From an uncultured Prevotella sp. (GTDB lineage: Bacteria > Bacteroidota > Bacteroidia > Bacteroidales > Bacteroidaceae), in NCBI GenBank assembly GCA_944320305.1, contig CALUGW010000018.1, positions 1-63,070 of the forward strand: 63,070 nucleotides of DNA, in the 5' to 3' direction. The first letter of the stretch is position 1; every line of letters begins with the position of its first letter. The notes beneath the pieces were generated by a model. It had not been told where the DNA came from, did not search any database, and saw only the letters and a list, made by a program, of their open reading frames with translations. Of the stretch, positions 42,589-50,915 are shown piece after piece. A program made the translations under genes and the position numbers.

Positions 42589-43151
42589 ATGGTTGACATT
42601 AAGAAAGACTTCATTCCAATAAGGCAGAATTACGACAGACTGAAAGCGTACCAAAAAAGCGAGTGAATTTATGACATAACCTATCATTTTGCACACCGCT
42701 TTCTGGAGAAAGGCGACCGCACAATAGACCAGATGATACAGGCCGCGCGCAGCGGCAAGCAAAACATCGCCGAGGGAATAGAGGCCGGAGCCACATCGCA
42801 CGAAACAGCCATAAAGCTCGTCAACGTGCCCGTGCCAGCCTGCAAGAGCTGCTAATTGACTACAAAGACTATCTGAGGGTCAGAAATATGGAACATTGGC
42901 AGCCCGGATCTGCCAAATACGAGCAATGCCGCAAAGCGTGCATGGCACACAACAACTCGGCCTACTATAGGGCGGCCGTGGCCGTCCGCAGCGACACCGC
43001 CATAGCCAACATAGCCATTACGCTTATTTTCCAGGCCGATGCCATGCTGCGCGGACTGATAGAGAGGCTCAAGCGGGAGTTTGTTGAGCGTGGCGGAATA
43101 AGGGAGGAAATGACGCGGATGCGCCTGCAACATCGTGGGAAAAGGGAGTGA
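42589..43151 (+). pseudogene. Broken four-helix-bundle protein gene (S23/IVP-like)
   Basis: Translation from the ATG at 42589 gives the start of a four-helix-bundle suffix-domain protein (DRLKAYQKSE), then an in-frame TGA at 42664-42666, then IYDITYHFAHRFLEKGDRTI and AARSGKQNIAEGIEAG in the same frame. Near 42,828 one base is missing: the frame then closes, while the next frame carries on as RASLQELLIDYKDYLRVRNM to the stop at 43,151. So the gene has one nonsense change and one single-base deletion. Intact relatives are about 185-190 residues and occur scattered in Bacteroidales genomes, related to the proteins encoded in 23S rRNA intervening sequences. The remaining plus-strand frame (42,888-43,151) is only the 3' part. 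Confidence 0.85.
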
Positions 43152-43156
43152 GTGTA

Positions 43157-43207
43157 GGAATCTTAAGAGGCTTAGGATTCCTAAACCTCCTAAGATTCCC
43201 AAGCCGT
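43157..43207. repeat. Right boundary repeat of the four-helix-bundle island (repeat C)
   Basis: GGAATCTTAAGAGG, CCTCCTAAGATTCC and CAAGCC mirror the left boundary. The last bases run into the large mdh palindrome. Confidence 0.8.
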
Positions 43208-43266
43208 CAAGAGACATCAAGGGCAGCGCGGAGGCTCCGCGCTGCCCTTGATGTCTCTTGACGGCT
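43202..43266. terminator. 65-nt perfect palindrome downstream of mdh
   Basis: Arms 43202-43233 and 43235-43266 are perfectly complementary over 32 bp around one central base (AGCCGTCAAGAGACATCAAG at the outer left end). It lies six bases past the mdh stop on the minus strand. It would form a very stable hairpin, but no U-tract follows, so termination is probable and not certain. Confidence 0.75.
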
Positions 43267-43272
43267 GATAAA

Positions 43273-44265
43273 TTACAGGTTGGGGTTCACCTTGCTCCAC
43301 TCCGAGATGGGCGGCACGATGTTCAGTGTTACAAGCTCGTCGCGCATCTTGCAGAGGTGCTCGTAGCTTGCGTCGAGCTTGGCGTTCTCCTCGGCGGTTC
43401 CCTGAGGCACCTCGTAGTGTGCGCCGGTGGTGTCGAGCGTGGTCTTCATGGCCATCATGATGTGGTCATACTTGTCTGTGCTCACGTATGTGCCCACAGG
43501 ATACTTGAACGGCTCGCCGCCCATCACCGAGCGGATCATCTCCACCGACAGGTAGGCCGGGCTCTGGAACGAGGAGCGTCCGCGCAGCTCAATGATTTTG
43601 GCTCCGCCCTGGGTCACGTCCTTCTTCATCTGCTCCCACTCTGCCTCGGGGAACTCGTCGGTGCCGATGATGTCGGTCAGGTTGCGGCCGTCGATGGTCA
43701 CGTGAGAGCCGAACACAGCCATCTGCTCGCCGTGGCCGCCGTAGGTGGCGCATCCCTTGACCTCGCTCTGCATCACGCCGAACTTCTTGGCCAGCGCGCT
43801 CTGCAGGCGGGTTGAGTCGAGAGCTGCCAGAGTCGTCACCTGAGATGGCTTCAGACCAGAGTACAGCAGGGTCACGAGTCCGGTCAGGTCGGCCGGGTTG
43901 AAGATAATAACCACGTGCTTAACGTCGGGGCAGTACTGCTTGATGTTCTTGCCCAGCCCCTCGGCAATCTCGCAGTTTCCTTTCAGAAGATCCTCGCGGG
44001 TCATGCCTGCCTTGCGGGGCGCGCCGCCTGAAGATATGATGTACTTGGCGTTGGTGAATGCTTCCTTGGCGTCGGTGGTGGCGGTGATCTTCACGTCGCC
44101 GAAGCCGCTCTGGCGCATTTCCTCAGCCACACCCTCGGGCGAGAACACATCATAGAGGCAGATATCGTTCGTCAGACCCATGGTGAGCGCGGTCTGAACC
44201 ATGTTTGAGCCAATCATGCCGGCTGCGCCGACAATAGTCAATTTTTCGTTAGTTAAAAATGCCAT
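43273..44265 (-). CDS. mdh: Malate dehydrogenase
   Basis: A 330-residue NAD-dependent LDH/MDH-family enzyme interconverting malate and oxaloacetate. The nucleotide-binding loop is GAAGMIGS (13-20). Substrate-binding Arg residues lie in APRKAGMTR (R84, R90) and DSTRLQ (R153), with catalytic D150 and H178 (YGGHGEQM). This is the Bacteroidales form with a slightly longer C-terminus than E. coli Mdh. In gut Bacteroidales it works in the reductive branch leading to succinate and propionate. A -7 box TAACTTTG is at 44316-44323. Confidence 0.95.
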   Translation of the reverse strand: MAFLTNEKLTIVGAAGMIGSNMVQTALTMGLTNDICLYDVFSPEGVAEEMRQSGFGDVKITATTDAKEAFTNAKYIISSGGAPRKAGMTREDLLKGNCEIAEGLGKNIKQYCPDVKHVVIIFNPADLTGLVTLLYSGLKPSQVTTLAALDSTRLQSALAKKFGVMQSEVKGCATYGGHGEQMAVFGSHVTIDGRNLTDIIGTDEFPEAEWEQMKKDVTQGGAKIIELRGRSSFQSPAYLSVEMIRSVMGGEPFKYPVGTYVSTDKYDHIMMAMKTTLDTTGAHYEVPQGTAEENAKLDASYEHLCKMRDELVTLNIVPPISEWSKVNPNL

Positions 44266-44315
44266 AGTTGTTTATTATATAAGAATTAAATGTTCCTGAT
44301 TACCTAAACCAACGG

Positions 44316-44323
44316 CAAAGTTA
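44316..44323 (-). promoter_or_regulatory. -7 box of mdh
   Basis: TAACTTTG on the minus strand, a perfect match about 50 nt upstream of the ATG. The -33 element is not evident. Confidence 0.5.
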
Positions 44324-44363
44324 AGAAAAAAAAGCGGACTGCGCGTGTTTATATCGCCTTTCT

Positions 44364-44395
44364 TTTGTTATTAATTCTGAAAAGTAATACCTTTG
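44364..44395 (+). promoter_or_regulatory. Promoter of the aminopeptidase P gene
   Basis: TTTG at 44364-44367, 20 nt, TACCTTTG at 44388-44395. The leader would be about 20 nt. It is divergent from the mdh promoter. Confidence 0.8.
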
Positions 44396-44421
44396 TAAAG
44401 TCCATTTAACAAAACACCGAT

Positions 44422-46254
44422 ATGAGCAACACAACAGCAGACAGACTGGCGCGGCTGCGCGATGTGATGGCGCACGAGCGGCTCGACGCCTTCATCTTTC
44501 CCAGCACCGACCCTCACGGCAGCGAGTATGTGCCCGACCACTGGAAATGCCGCGAGTATGTGAGCGGATTCGGCGGGTCGGCCGGCACGCTGGCCGTCAC
44601 CGCCGCGGAGGCCGCCCTGTGGACAGACTCACGCTACTTCATAGCCGCCGCCGAGGCTCTGCGCGGCACCGGCATAGAGCTGATGCGCGAGGGCGTGGAC
44701 GGCACGCCCACCATAACCGAGTGGCTGGGGCGCAAGCTCGCCCACATCGACGGCGCCGAGGCTGGCATCGACGGCACGGTGGCCCCCCACTCCATGGTGT
44801 GCGCCCTGACCGAGGGGCTGAGAGCCGAGGGCGGCATCACCCTGCGCACCAACTTCGACCCGCTCGGCCGCCTGTGGGCCGACCGTCCGCCGCTGCCCCA
44901 AAACCGCATAGAAATCCACCCGGAGGAGTATGCCGGCGAGTCGGCGGCGTCGAAACTGAGGCGCATCCGCGAGCGGCTCAAGGCCATGCACGTGGAAGGA
45001 ATGCTGATGACGTCGCTCGACGACATCGCCTGGACGCTCAACCTGCGCGGCTCCGACGTACACTGCAACCCCGTGTTCGTGGCCTACCTGCTCTTCGAGG
45101 GCGACGAAACGTGGCTCTTCACCGGCCCGAACCTGCTCTTCGAGGGCGACGAGACAGGGCGCTTCACCGGCCCGAAGAAAGTGAGCGCAAAGGTGTGGAG
45201 CTACCTGCAAAGCATCGGCGTGAACAACGTTTTCTACACCGACATCGCCTCGGCGCTCCGTTCATACTCCGCATACAACATTCTGATGGACCCAGCCGCC
45301 ACCTGCCACACATTATATAAATGCGTAGACAGGGCGCAGGTGGTGGACGGGCCGTCGCCAGTGGCAGCCATGAAGGCAGTGAAGAACGCCACCGAGATTG
45401 CCGGTTTCCGCCGCGCCATGTTGCGCGACGGGGTGGCCATGGTGCGTTTTCTCAGCTGGCTGCGCCCCGCCGTCGAAGCCGGCGGACAGACGGAGATGAG
45501 CGTCAGTGCCAAGCTGGAGGCTCTGCGCGCGGAGCAGCCCCTCTACCGCGGTCTGTCGTTCGACACCATAGCGGCCTACGGCCCCCACGCCGCCATCGTG
45601 CACTACGAGCCCTCTCCGGCCACCGACGCGCCGCTGCGCCCCGAGGGTCTGCTGCTGCTCGACAGCGGCGCCCACTATCTCGACGGCACCACCGACATCA
45701 CACGCACCATAGCCCTGGGGCCGCTCACCGGCGAGGAGCGCCGCGTCTACACGCTGGTGCTCAAGGCGCACATAGCCCTGCAGCGTGCCGTGTTCCCCGA
45801 CGGAGCCACGGGCACGCAGATAGACGCGCTGGCCCGCGAGCCGCTCTGGCGCGAGGGGCTCGGCTATCTGCACGGCACGGGCCACGGCGTGGGCTCTTAT
45901 CTGAACGTGCACGAGGGTCCGCACCAGATACGCATGGAGTGGCGCCCCGCCCCGCTGCGCGCCGGCATGACCGTGACCGACGAGCCAGGAGTGTATCTCG
46001 AGAGCCGCTTCGGCGTGCGCATTGAGAACACACTGCTCATCGTGGAGCACGCCGCCACGGAGTTCGGACGCTTCCTGGCGTTCGAACCGCTGACGCTCTG
46101 CCCCATCGACACGGAGCCGATAGTGCGCGAAATGCTCACAGCTGAAGAGGCCGGCTGGCTCAACGCCTACCACAGCCGCGTGCTGGCCGCCCTCGCCCCT
46201 CACCTCGACGGCGGCGACCTGGAGTGGCTCAAAGGCGCGTGCAAGGCTATTTAG
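44422..46254 (+). CDS. Aminopeptidase P family protein (Xaa-Pro aminopeptidase) with internal duplication
   Basis: A 610-residue M24B metallopeptidase releasing N-terminal residues before proline. It has two N-terminal creatinase-like domains (about 1-330) and a C-terminal pita-bread domain. The five metal ligands sit in LLDSGAHYLDGTTDITRT (near 410-425), GTGHGVGSYLNVHEGP (near 487), TVTDEPGVYLE (near 518) and VRIENTLLI (near 533). Residues about 223-252 contain a 15-residue in-frame tandem duplication (LLFEGDETWLFTGPN / LLFEGDETGRFTGPK) in the second domain, which explains part of its length compared with the usual ~595. Confidence 0.93.
   Translation: MSNTTADRLARLRDVMAHERLDAFIFPSTDPHGSEYVPDHWKCREYVSGFGGSAGTLAVTAAEAALWTDSRYFIAAAEALRGTGIELMREGVDGTPTITEWLGRKLAHIDGAEAGIDGTVAPHSMVCALTEGLRAEGGITLRTNFDPLGRLWADRPPLPQNRIEIHPEEYAGESAASKLRRIRERLKAMHVEGMLMTSLDDIAWTLNLRGSDVHCNPVFVAYLLFEGDETWLFTGPNLLFEGDETGRFTGPKKVSAKVWSYLQSIGVNNVFYTDIASALRSYSAYNILMDPAATCHTLYKCVDRAQVVDGPSPVAAMKAVKNATEIAGFRRAMLRDGVAMVRFLSWLRPAVEAGGQTEMSVSAKLEALRAEQPLYRGLSFDTIAAYGPHAAIVHYEPSPATDAPLRPEGLLLLDSGAHYLDGTTDITRTIALGPLTGEERRVYTLVLKAHIALQRAVFPDGATGTQIDALAREPLWREGLGYLHGTGHGVGSYLNVHEGPHQIRMEWRPAPLRAGMTVTDEPGVYLESRFGVRIENTLLIVEHAATEFGRFLAFEPLTLCPIDTEPIVREMLTAEEAGWLNAYHSRVLAALAPHLDGGDLEWLKGACKAI
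45088..45177 (+). repeat. 45-bp in-frame tandem duplication within aminopeptidase P
   Basis: Two adjacent 45-bp units (45088-45132 and 45133-45177), nearly identical, both starting CTGCTCTTCGAGGGCGACGA. They differ at only a few bases, so the duplication is recent relative to gene divergence. Confidence 0.92.
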
Positions 46255-46394
46255 CAGATGGAGAAAAGCCGGCGGCAAAAGACCATGCGCCGAATCCAGC
46301 CCGCGCCAACTGCGGTATCCGCCTGCGTTACAAGCGTGGTGCAAGAGTGTTTCAAAATGTTTCAAAACGCCATTTGTGTTCAACAATGATGTAA

Positions 46395-46437
46395 AAAAGG
46401 CAGAAAAAAGTGCAAAACAAACACTTTTTCTGCCTTT
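46395..46437 (+). terminator. Terminator after the aminopeptidase P gene
   Basis: AAAGGCAGAAAAAAGTG pairs with CACTTTTTCTGCCTTT around a 9-nt loop, about 140 bp after the stop. The T-rich right arm favours the plus strand. Confidence 0.65.
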
Positions 46438-46838
46438 CTGCGCACCAACTTTGAAGAATATTTACTATCTTTGCAAAAGTTAAGCGGCGCTACCAGGACA
46501 ATCGGAACACACTGTCACAGCGCACGCCAACCGGCAGACGGCCACCCACAAGAACCGCCAGCCGACAACAGGCAAGATTTGTTTTTACAGGTTAATAATA
46601 TAGTTTTAGTTAGTATTTTTATGGTAAAGTAAGTGCTGGGCTGTGAAGTTCGGCACTTTTTTTGTTCACGTCACAATTAATTATTAACTTTGCAGAAATC
46701 AGGCGGCGCTCGGGAAAGACCGAGCAAGCTCTCTTTCCGCTCGCTGGCGCTGACTTTGCAGAAATCAGGCCTGCCCGCAGCCCGACATCGGGCGGGGCGA
46801 CCGAACAGCACTGACCAACAAACCAATAATTAAGAATA
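46438..46838 (+). other. Intergenic region and leader of the GH28 gene
   Basis: Holds the GH28 promoter (46661-46692) and a leader of about 140 nt. Within it an 18-bp sequence (ACTTTGCAGAAATCAGGC) is present twice, at 46687-46704 and 46753-46770, the first copy overlapping the -7 box. A GC-rich hairpin (CCCGA / TCGGG) lies near 46,782-46,796. An isolated TATCTTTG is at 46466-46473 without a -33 partner. No small gene was seen. Confidence 0.55.
46661..46692 (+). promoter_or_regulatory. Promoter of the rhamnogalacturonan cluster
   Basis: TTTG at 46661-46664, 20 nt, TAACTTTG at 46685-46692, a full consensus. Confidence 0.8.
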
Positions 46839-48167
46839 ATGAAAATCAAATTCGCTTTGACACTGACGCTGGCACTGGTGTGCGCCGCGTCGCACGGAAA
46901 GAAGAACGACAGGGGGCTGTTTCCCGACGGCACCCCAATACCCGAATGGTTCAGCGACACCGCCAAGGTGGACGTCGGCAAGCTCGGCCAGAAGTACGTC
47001 ATCACCCAGCACGGCGTCAAGAACGATTCCACCATCATACAGACGGAGCAGATTCAGGCCGTCATCGACAAGGCCGCGGCGGCCGGTGGCGGCGTGATTG
47101 TCATCCCCAAGGGCACGTTCCTCAGCGGATCGCTGTTCTTCAAGCAGGGCACCCACCTCTATCTTGAGACAGGGGCGACGCTCAAGGGCAGCGACCGCAT
47201 ACGCAACTTCAAGCTCGTGAAGACGCGCATGGAGGGCCAGACGCTGCAGTATTTCGCCGCCCTGGTCAACGCCGACGGCGTGGACGGATTCACAATAGCC
47301 GGCCACGGCACCATCAACGGCAACGGACTGAACTACTGGGAGGAGTTCTGGATACGCCGCCAGTACAACCGCCAGTGCACCAATCTGGAGGCCATGCGCC
47401 CGCGCCTGGTATACATCTCGAACTCCCGAAACATCACCGTGCAGGACGTGCGCCTCATCAACAGCCCGTTCTGGACCAACCACCTCTACAAAAGCGAGAA
47501 CATACGCTACCTCGACTGCTACATCTTCGCCCCGACAAGCGGCATCAAGGCGCCCAGCAGCGACGCCATTGACCTCGACGTGTGCAAGAACGTGCTCATC
47601 CGCGGATGCTACATGAGCGTCAATGACGACGCCGTGGTGCTCAAAGGCGGCAAGGGCACCTGGGCCGACAAGGACCCCGACAACGGCCCCTGCTCCAACA
47701 TCATCGTCGAGGACTGCACATACGGCAAGGTGCACGGATGCCTCACGCTGGGCAGCGAGTCGCTGCACGACCGCAACGTCATACTGCGCCGCTGCACCAT
47801 CGAGGACGCCAACCGCGTGCTCTGGCTCAAGATGCGCCCCGACACGCCGCAGCACTATGAGTATGTGACGGTGGAAGACCTCACGGGCAACTGCTCCAGC
47901 TTCCTCGTGGTGCGCCCCTGGACACAGTTCTTCAAGCCTGAGAAGCGCGACGACATGCCGCTCTCGACCTGCAACAACATCACCATCAGGAACATAAAGA
48001 TGAACTGCAAGAACTTCTTCGATGTGGGCAAGTCGGACAAGTACCGCCTCACGGACTTCACGTTCGAGAACTGCGACGTGCAGGACCAGAAGAAAGCCTT
48101 CGACAAGACGCTCATCGAGAACTGCACCGTCAAGGACCTCAAGATAAACGGAGAGAAGATAAAATAA
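46839..48167 (+). CDS. Glycoside hydrolase family 28 protein (polygalacturonase/rhamnogalacturonan hydrolase type)
   Basis: A 442-residue exported right-handed beta-helix enzyme, signal peptide to about residue 20. GH28 active-site segments are present in the form found in Bacteroidales: SSDAIDLD near 240, VNDDAVVLKGG near 260 (the two Asp), VHGCLTLGSES near 300 and LWLKMRPD near 328. GH28 enzymes cleave alpha-1,4-galacturonosyl bonds in pectin or the backbone of rhamnogalacturonan I. The next gene is a PL11 lyase, which favours a rhamnogalacturonan substrate. Confidence 0.92.
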   Translation: MKIKFALTLTLALVCAASHGKKNDRGLFPDGTPIPEWFSDTAKVDVGKLGQKYVITQHGVKNDSTIIQTEQIQAVIDKAAAAGGGVIVIPKGTFLSGSLFFKQGTHLYLETGATLKGSDRIRNFKLVKTRMEGQTLQYFAALVNADGVDGFTIAGHGTINGNGLNYWEEFWIRRQYNRQCTNLEAMRPRLVYISNSRNITVQDVRLINSPFWTNHLYKSENIRYLDCYIFAPTSGIKAPSSDAIDLDVCKNVLIRGCYMSVNDDAVVLKGGKGTWADKDPDNGPCSNIIVEDCTYGKVHGCLTLGSESLHDRNVILRRCTIEDANRVLWLKMRPDTPQHYEYVTVEDLTGNCSSFLVVRPWTQFFKPEKRDDMPLSTCNNITIRNIKMNCKNFFDVGKSDKYRLTDFTFENCDVQDQKKAFDKTLIENCTVKDLKINGEKIK

Positions 48168-48176
48168 GCCCCGACG

Positions 48177-48258
48177 GGCCGCCGGCGGAAACAAAGGCAG
48201 GCGCACGCATGACCGAGTGAAGTCCTGCGCGCGCCTGTCTTTGTTTCCGCCGGCGGCC
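48177..48258. terminator. Long hairpin between the GH28 and PL11 genes
   Basis: Arms 48177-48204 and 48231-48258 pair over 28 bp with one mismatch (GGCCGCCGGCGGAAACAAAG at the left end), loop 26 nt. It may terminate or lower readthrough from GH28 into PL11, or protect the upstream mRNA. Confidence 0.65.
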
Positions 48259-48289
48259 TGTCCTGCCGAGACTGCAAACGGATTTGGCC

Positions 48290-50140
48290 ATGAGACAATT
48301 GTCATACATAATACCTGCGCTGGCACTCATCGTGCAGGCGGCCCTCGCCCAGCCCTACCACGGCGAGAGGCTCGGCCGCGGGATGGTGGGCATACGCACC
48401 GCCACGGCCATGTTTCTCAGCTGGCGCATGCTGCCCGACGACCCCGACACGCTGGCCTTCGACGTCTACCGCTCGGCCGGAGGACGCGAGCTGAAGCTCA
48501 ACACTGAGCCTATCAGGAGCGCGTCGTGCTTCGCCGACTCGACGGCCGACTTGTCGCGCCCCGCCCGCTGGCGCATAGCCTGCGGCGGGCGGACGCTCGC
48601 CGAGTGGACGCATGACGGCGTGTCGCCCGCCCGGCCCTACCTCAGCGTGCCCATATCAAGGCCCGGCGGCGGCACCGTGGCGGGCCGGAGCTACACCTAC
48701 TCGGCCAACGACTGCAGCGCGGGCGACCTCGACGGCGACGGCGAGTATGAGCTGGTGCTCAAGTGGAGCCCCTCCAACTCAAAGCGCCCGCCGCAGCGCG
48801 GCTTCACCGGCAACACCATTCTCGACGCCTACAAGCTCGACGGCACCAGGCTGTGGCGCATCAACCTCGGTCCCAACATACGCTCGGGGGAGTGCACGAC
48901 GAACTTCCTCGTGTTCGACTTCGACGGCGACGGGCGGGCCGAGCTGTGCTGCAAGACCGCCGACGGCACCATCGACGGCACTGGGCGCGCCATCGGCGAC
49001 TCGCTGGCCGACTGGCGCACTCACGACGAGAGCAGCCCCACGTATGGCAAGATTGTGCGCGGCCCGGAATATATCACCGTGTTCGACGGACTGACGGGAC
49101 GCGCCATAGACACCAAGGAATACATACCCACGCGCTATCCGCTCGACGGCTGGGGAGGCGTGGGAGGCAACGGGGGCAACGACAGCACCGGCGGGCGCTC
49201 CGACCGCTTCACGGCCTGCGTGGCCTTTCTCGACGGCAAGCGGCCGTCGCCGGTGATGGTGCGCGGCTGGTACGGCCGCACGGTACTGGCGGCGTGGACA
49301 TTCGACGGCGACTCGCTGCGCAGCCTGTGGACCTTCGACAGCGCTGAGCCGGGGCTGGAGCGCTTCTCTGGCATGGGCAACCACAACCTGGCTGTGGCCG
49401 ACTTCGACGGCGACGGCTGCGACGAGGTGTGCGTCGGGGCGATGACCGTCGACCACGACGGCACCGGGCTCTACTCCACCGGGCTGCGCCACGGCGACGC
49501 CCTGCACGCCGGACGCCTCGTGGCGGGCCGTCCGGGTCTGCAGGTCTTCGGCGTGCATGAGAACGAGGGCAAGCGCGTGGAGCACCTGCGCACGCCAACC
49601 GTGGCCATGTTCGACGGTGCCACGGGCGAGATTCTGTGGCAGGACGCGCCCGGAGCCGACGCCGGAAGGGGCGTGGCCGCCGACATAGACCCGCGCTATC
49701 CGGGAGCCGAATGCTGGTGCTCGGTGGGCGGACTGCGCCGGGGCGACACCGGCGAGGTGGTGAGCGAGCGCAAGCCGGGGGCATGCAGCTTCATAGTCTA
49801 CTGGGACGCCGACCCGCTGTCGGAGCTGCTCGACCACACCACCATAAGCAAGTGGAACTGGCGCGAGGAGCGCACCGACACGCTGCTCAGGGCCGAGGGC
49901 TGCGTGTGGACAAACGGCACGAAGGGCAACCCCTGCCTTTCGGCCGACCTGCTTGGCGACTGGCGCGAGGAGGTGGTGTGGCCGTCGGCCGACCAGAAGG
50001 AGCTGCGTGTCTACACCACCACCATTCCGGCCGGCTCGCGGCGCCCGTCGCTGATGACCGACCGCCAGTACCGGCTCGCCGTGGCGTGGCAGAACGTGGC
50101 CTACAACCAGCCGCCCCACCTGAGCTTCACGCTGGAATGA
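48290..50140 (+). CDS. Rhamnogalacturonan lyase (polysaccharide lyase family 11)
   Basis: A 616-residue exported PL11 enzyme that cleaves the rhamnose-galacturonate backbone of rhamnogalacturonan I by beta-elimination. After a signal peptide (IIPALALIVQAALAQ) come a fibronectin-like N-terminal domain and an eight-bladed propeller. Calcium-binding loops DLDGDGEYELV and DFDGDGRAELCCKTADGT are seen near 145 and 207, and the family stretch YPLDGWGGVGGNGGNDSTGGR near 283-303. The start is the ATG at 48290, not the TTG two codons earlier. Confidence 0.95.
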   Translation: MRQLSYIIPALALIVQAALAQPYHGERLGRGMVGIRTATAMFLSWRMLPDDPDTLAFDVYRSAGGRELKLNTEPIRSASCFADSTADLSRPARWRIACGGRTLAEWTHDGVSPARPYLSVPISRPGGGTVAGRSYTYSANDCSAGDLDGDGEYELVLKWSPSNSKRPPQRGFTGNTILDAYKLDGTRLWRINLGPNIRSGECTTNFLVFDFDGDGRAELCCKTADGTIDGTGRAIGDSLADWRTHDESSPTYGKIVRGPEYITVFDGLTGRAIDTKEYIPTRYPLDGWGGVGGNGGNDSTGGRSDRFTACVAFLDGKRPSPVMVRGWYGRTVLAAWTFDGDSLRSLWTFDSAEPGLERFSGMGNHNLAVADFDGDGCDEVCVGAMTVDHDGTGLYSTGLRHGDALHAGRLVAGRPGLQVFGVHENEGKRVEHLRTPTVAMFDGATGEILWQDAPGADAGRGVAADIDPRYPGAECWCSVGGLRRGDTGEVVSERKPGACSFIVYWDADPLSELLDHTTISKWNWREERTDTLLRAEGCVWTNGTKGNPCLSADLLGDWREEVVWPSADQKELRVYTTTIPAGSRRPSLMTDRQYRLAVAWQNVAYNQPPHLSFTLE

Positions 50141-50185
50141 GCGGGCGCGGGCGGACTTTGCTTTATCCCAAAACGACAACTATTG

Positions 50186-50899
50186 ATGATGAGAAACAAG
50201 ACAATACGGGCAGCCTTGCTGCTGCTCATTATGCCACTTGCCGCGCTAAAGGCGCAGCAGAACACGGTTTCAGGGCTCACGGCCGGGGAGTTTGATAAGT
50301 ACTGGCGGGTTGAGTCGGAGTCGCCTGACTATAAGGTGTCGTTCGCCGGAGACACCGTCGAGATTGTGGCGCCGAAGGGGCTGACGCTCTGGCGCCGGGC
50401 AAAGATGAGCGGCGACGTGACCATCGAGTACGACGCCTGCGTGGTGGTCGGCGGCGCGGGCGACCGCCTGAGCGACCTGAACTGCTTCTGGATGGCCTCC
50501 GACCCCGAGTCGCCCGACGACCTGTGGGCGCGGGCCGGATGGCGCAGCGGCATCTTCGCGCGCTGCTATACGCTCCGCCTCTACTACGTGGGCTATGGCG
50601 GCAACCACAACCGCACAACCCGCTTCCGCCGCTACGACGGCAACGAGGCGGGCGTGAGAGACAAGGCCAAGCGCCCGGCCATACTCCGCGAGTACACCGA
50701 CACGGCCCGGCTGCTGAAGCCCAACCACTGGTACCACATCCGGCTGGAGACCCGCGGAGGGCGCGTGCGCTACACCATCGACGGGCAGACGCTTGTAGAC
50801 TACCTGGACCCCGAGCCGCTGCGCGAGGGGTGGTTCGGCTTCCGCACAACGCTGTCGCGCACGCGGCTGGCCAACTTCCGCTACGAGGAGAGCCGCTGA
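50186..50899 (+). CDS. DUF6250 (concanavalin-like) protein of the rhamnogalacturonan cluster
   Basis: A 237-residue exported protein, signal peptide IRAALLLLIMPLAALKAQ, then a jelly-roll-like domain with LTLWRRAKMSGDVTIEYDACVV and YTIDGQTLVDYLDPEPLREGWFGFRTT, typical of DUF6250 proteins that travel with pectin enzymes. Most likely a carbohydrate-binding or lyase-like accessory; its activity is unknown. It follows PL11 by 45 bp and converges on the MFS gene. Either the ATG at 50186 or 50189 could be used. Confidence 0.8.
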   Translation: MMRNKTIRAALLLLIMPLAALKAQQNTVSGLTAGEFDKYWRVESESPDYKVSFAGDTVEIVAPKGLTLWRRAKMSGDVTIEYDACVVVGGAGDRLSDLNCFWMASDPESPDDLWARAGWRSGIFARCYTLRLYYVGYGGNHNRTTRFRRYDGNEAGVRDKAKRPAILREYTDTARLLKPNHWYHIRLETRGGRVRYTIDGQTLVDYLDPEPLREGWFGFRTTLSRTRLANFRYEESR

Positions 50900-50915
50900 G
50901 GCACGCCCGGCGGCG

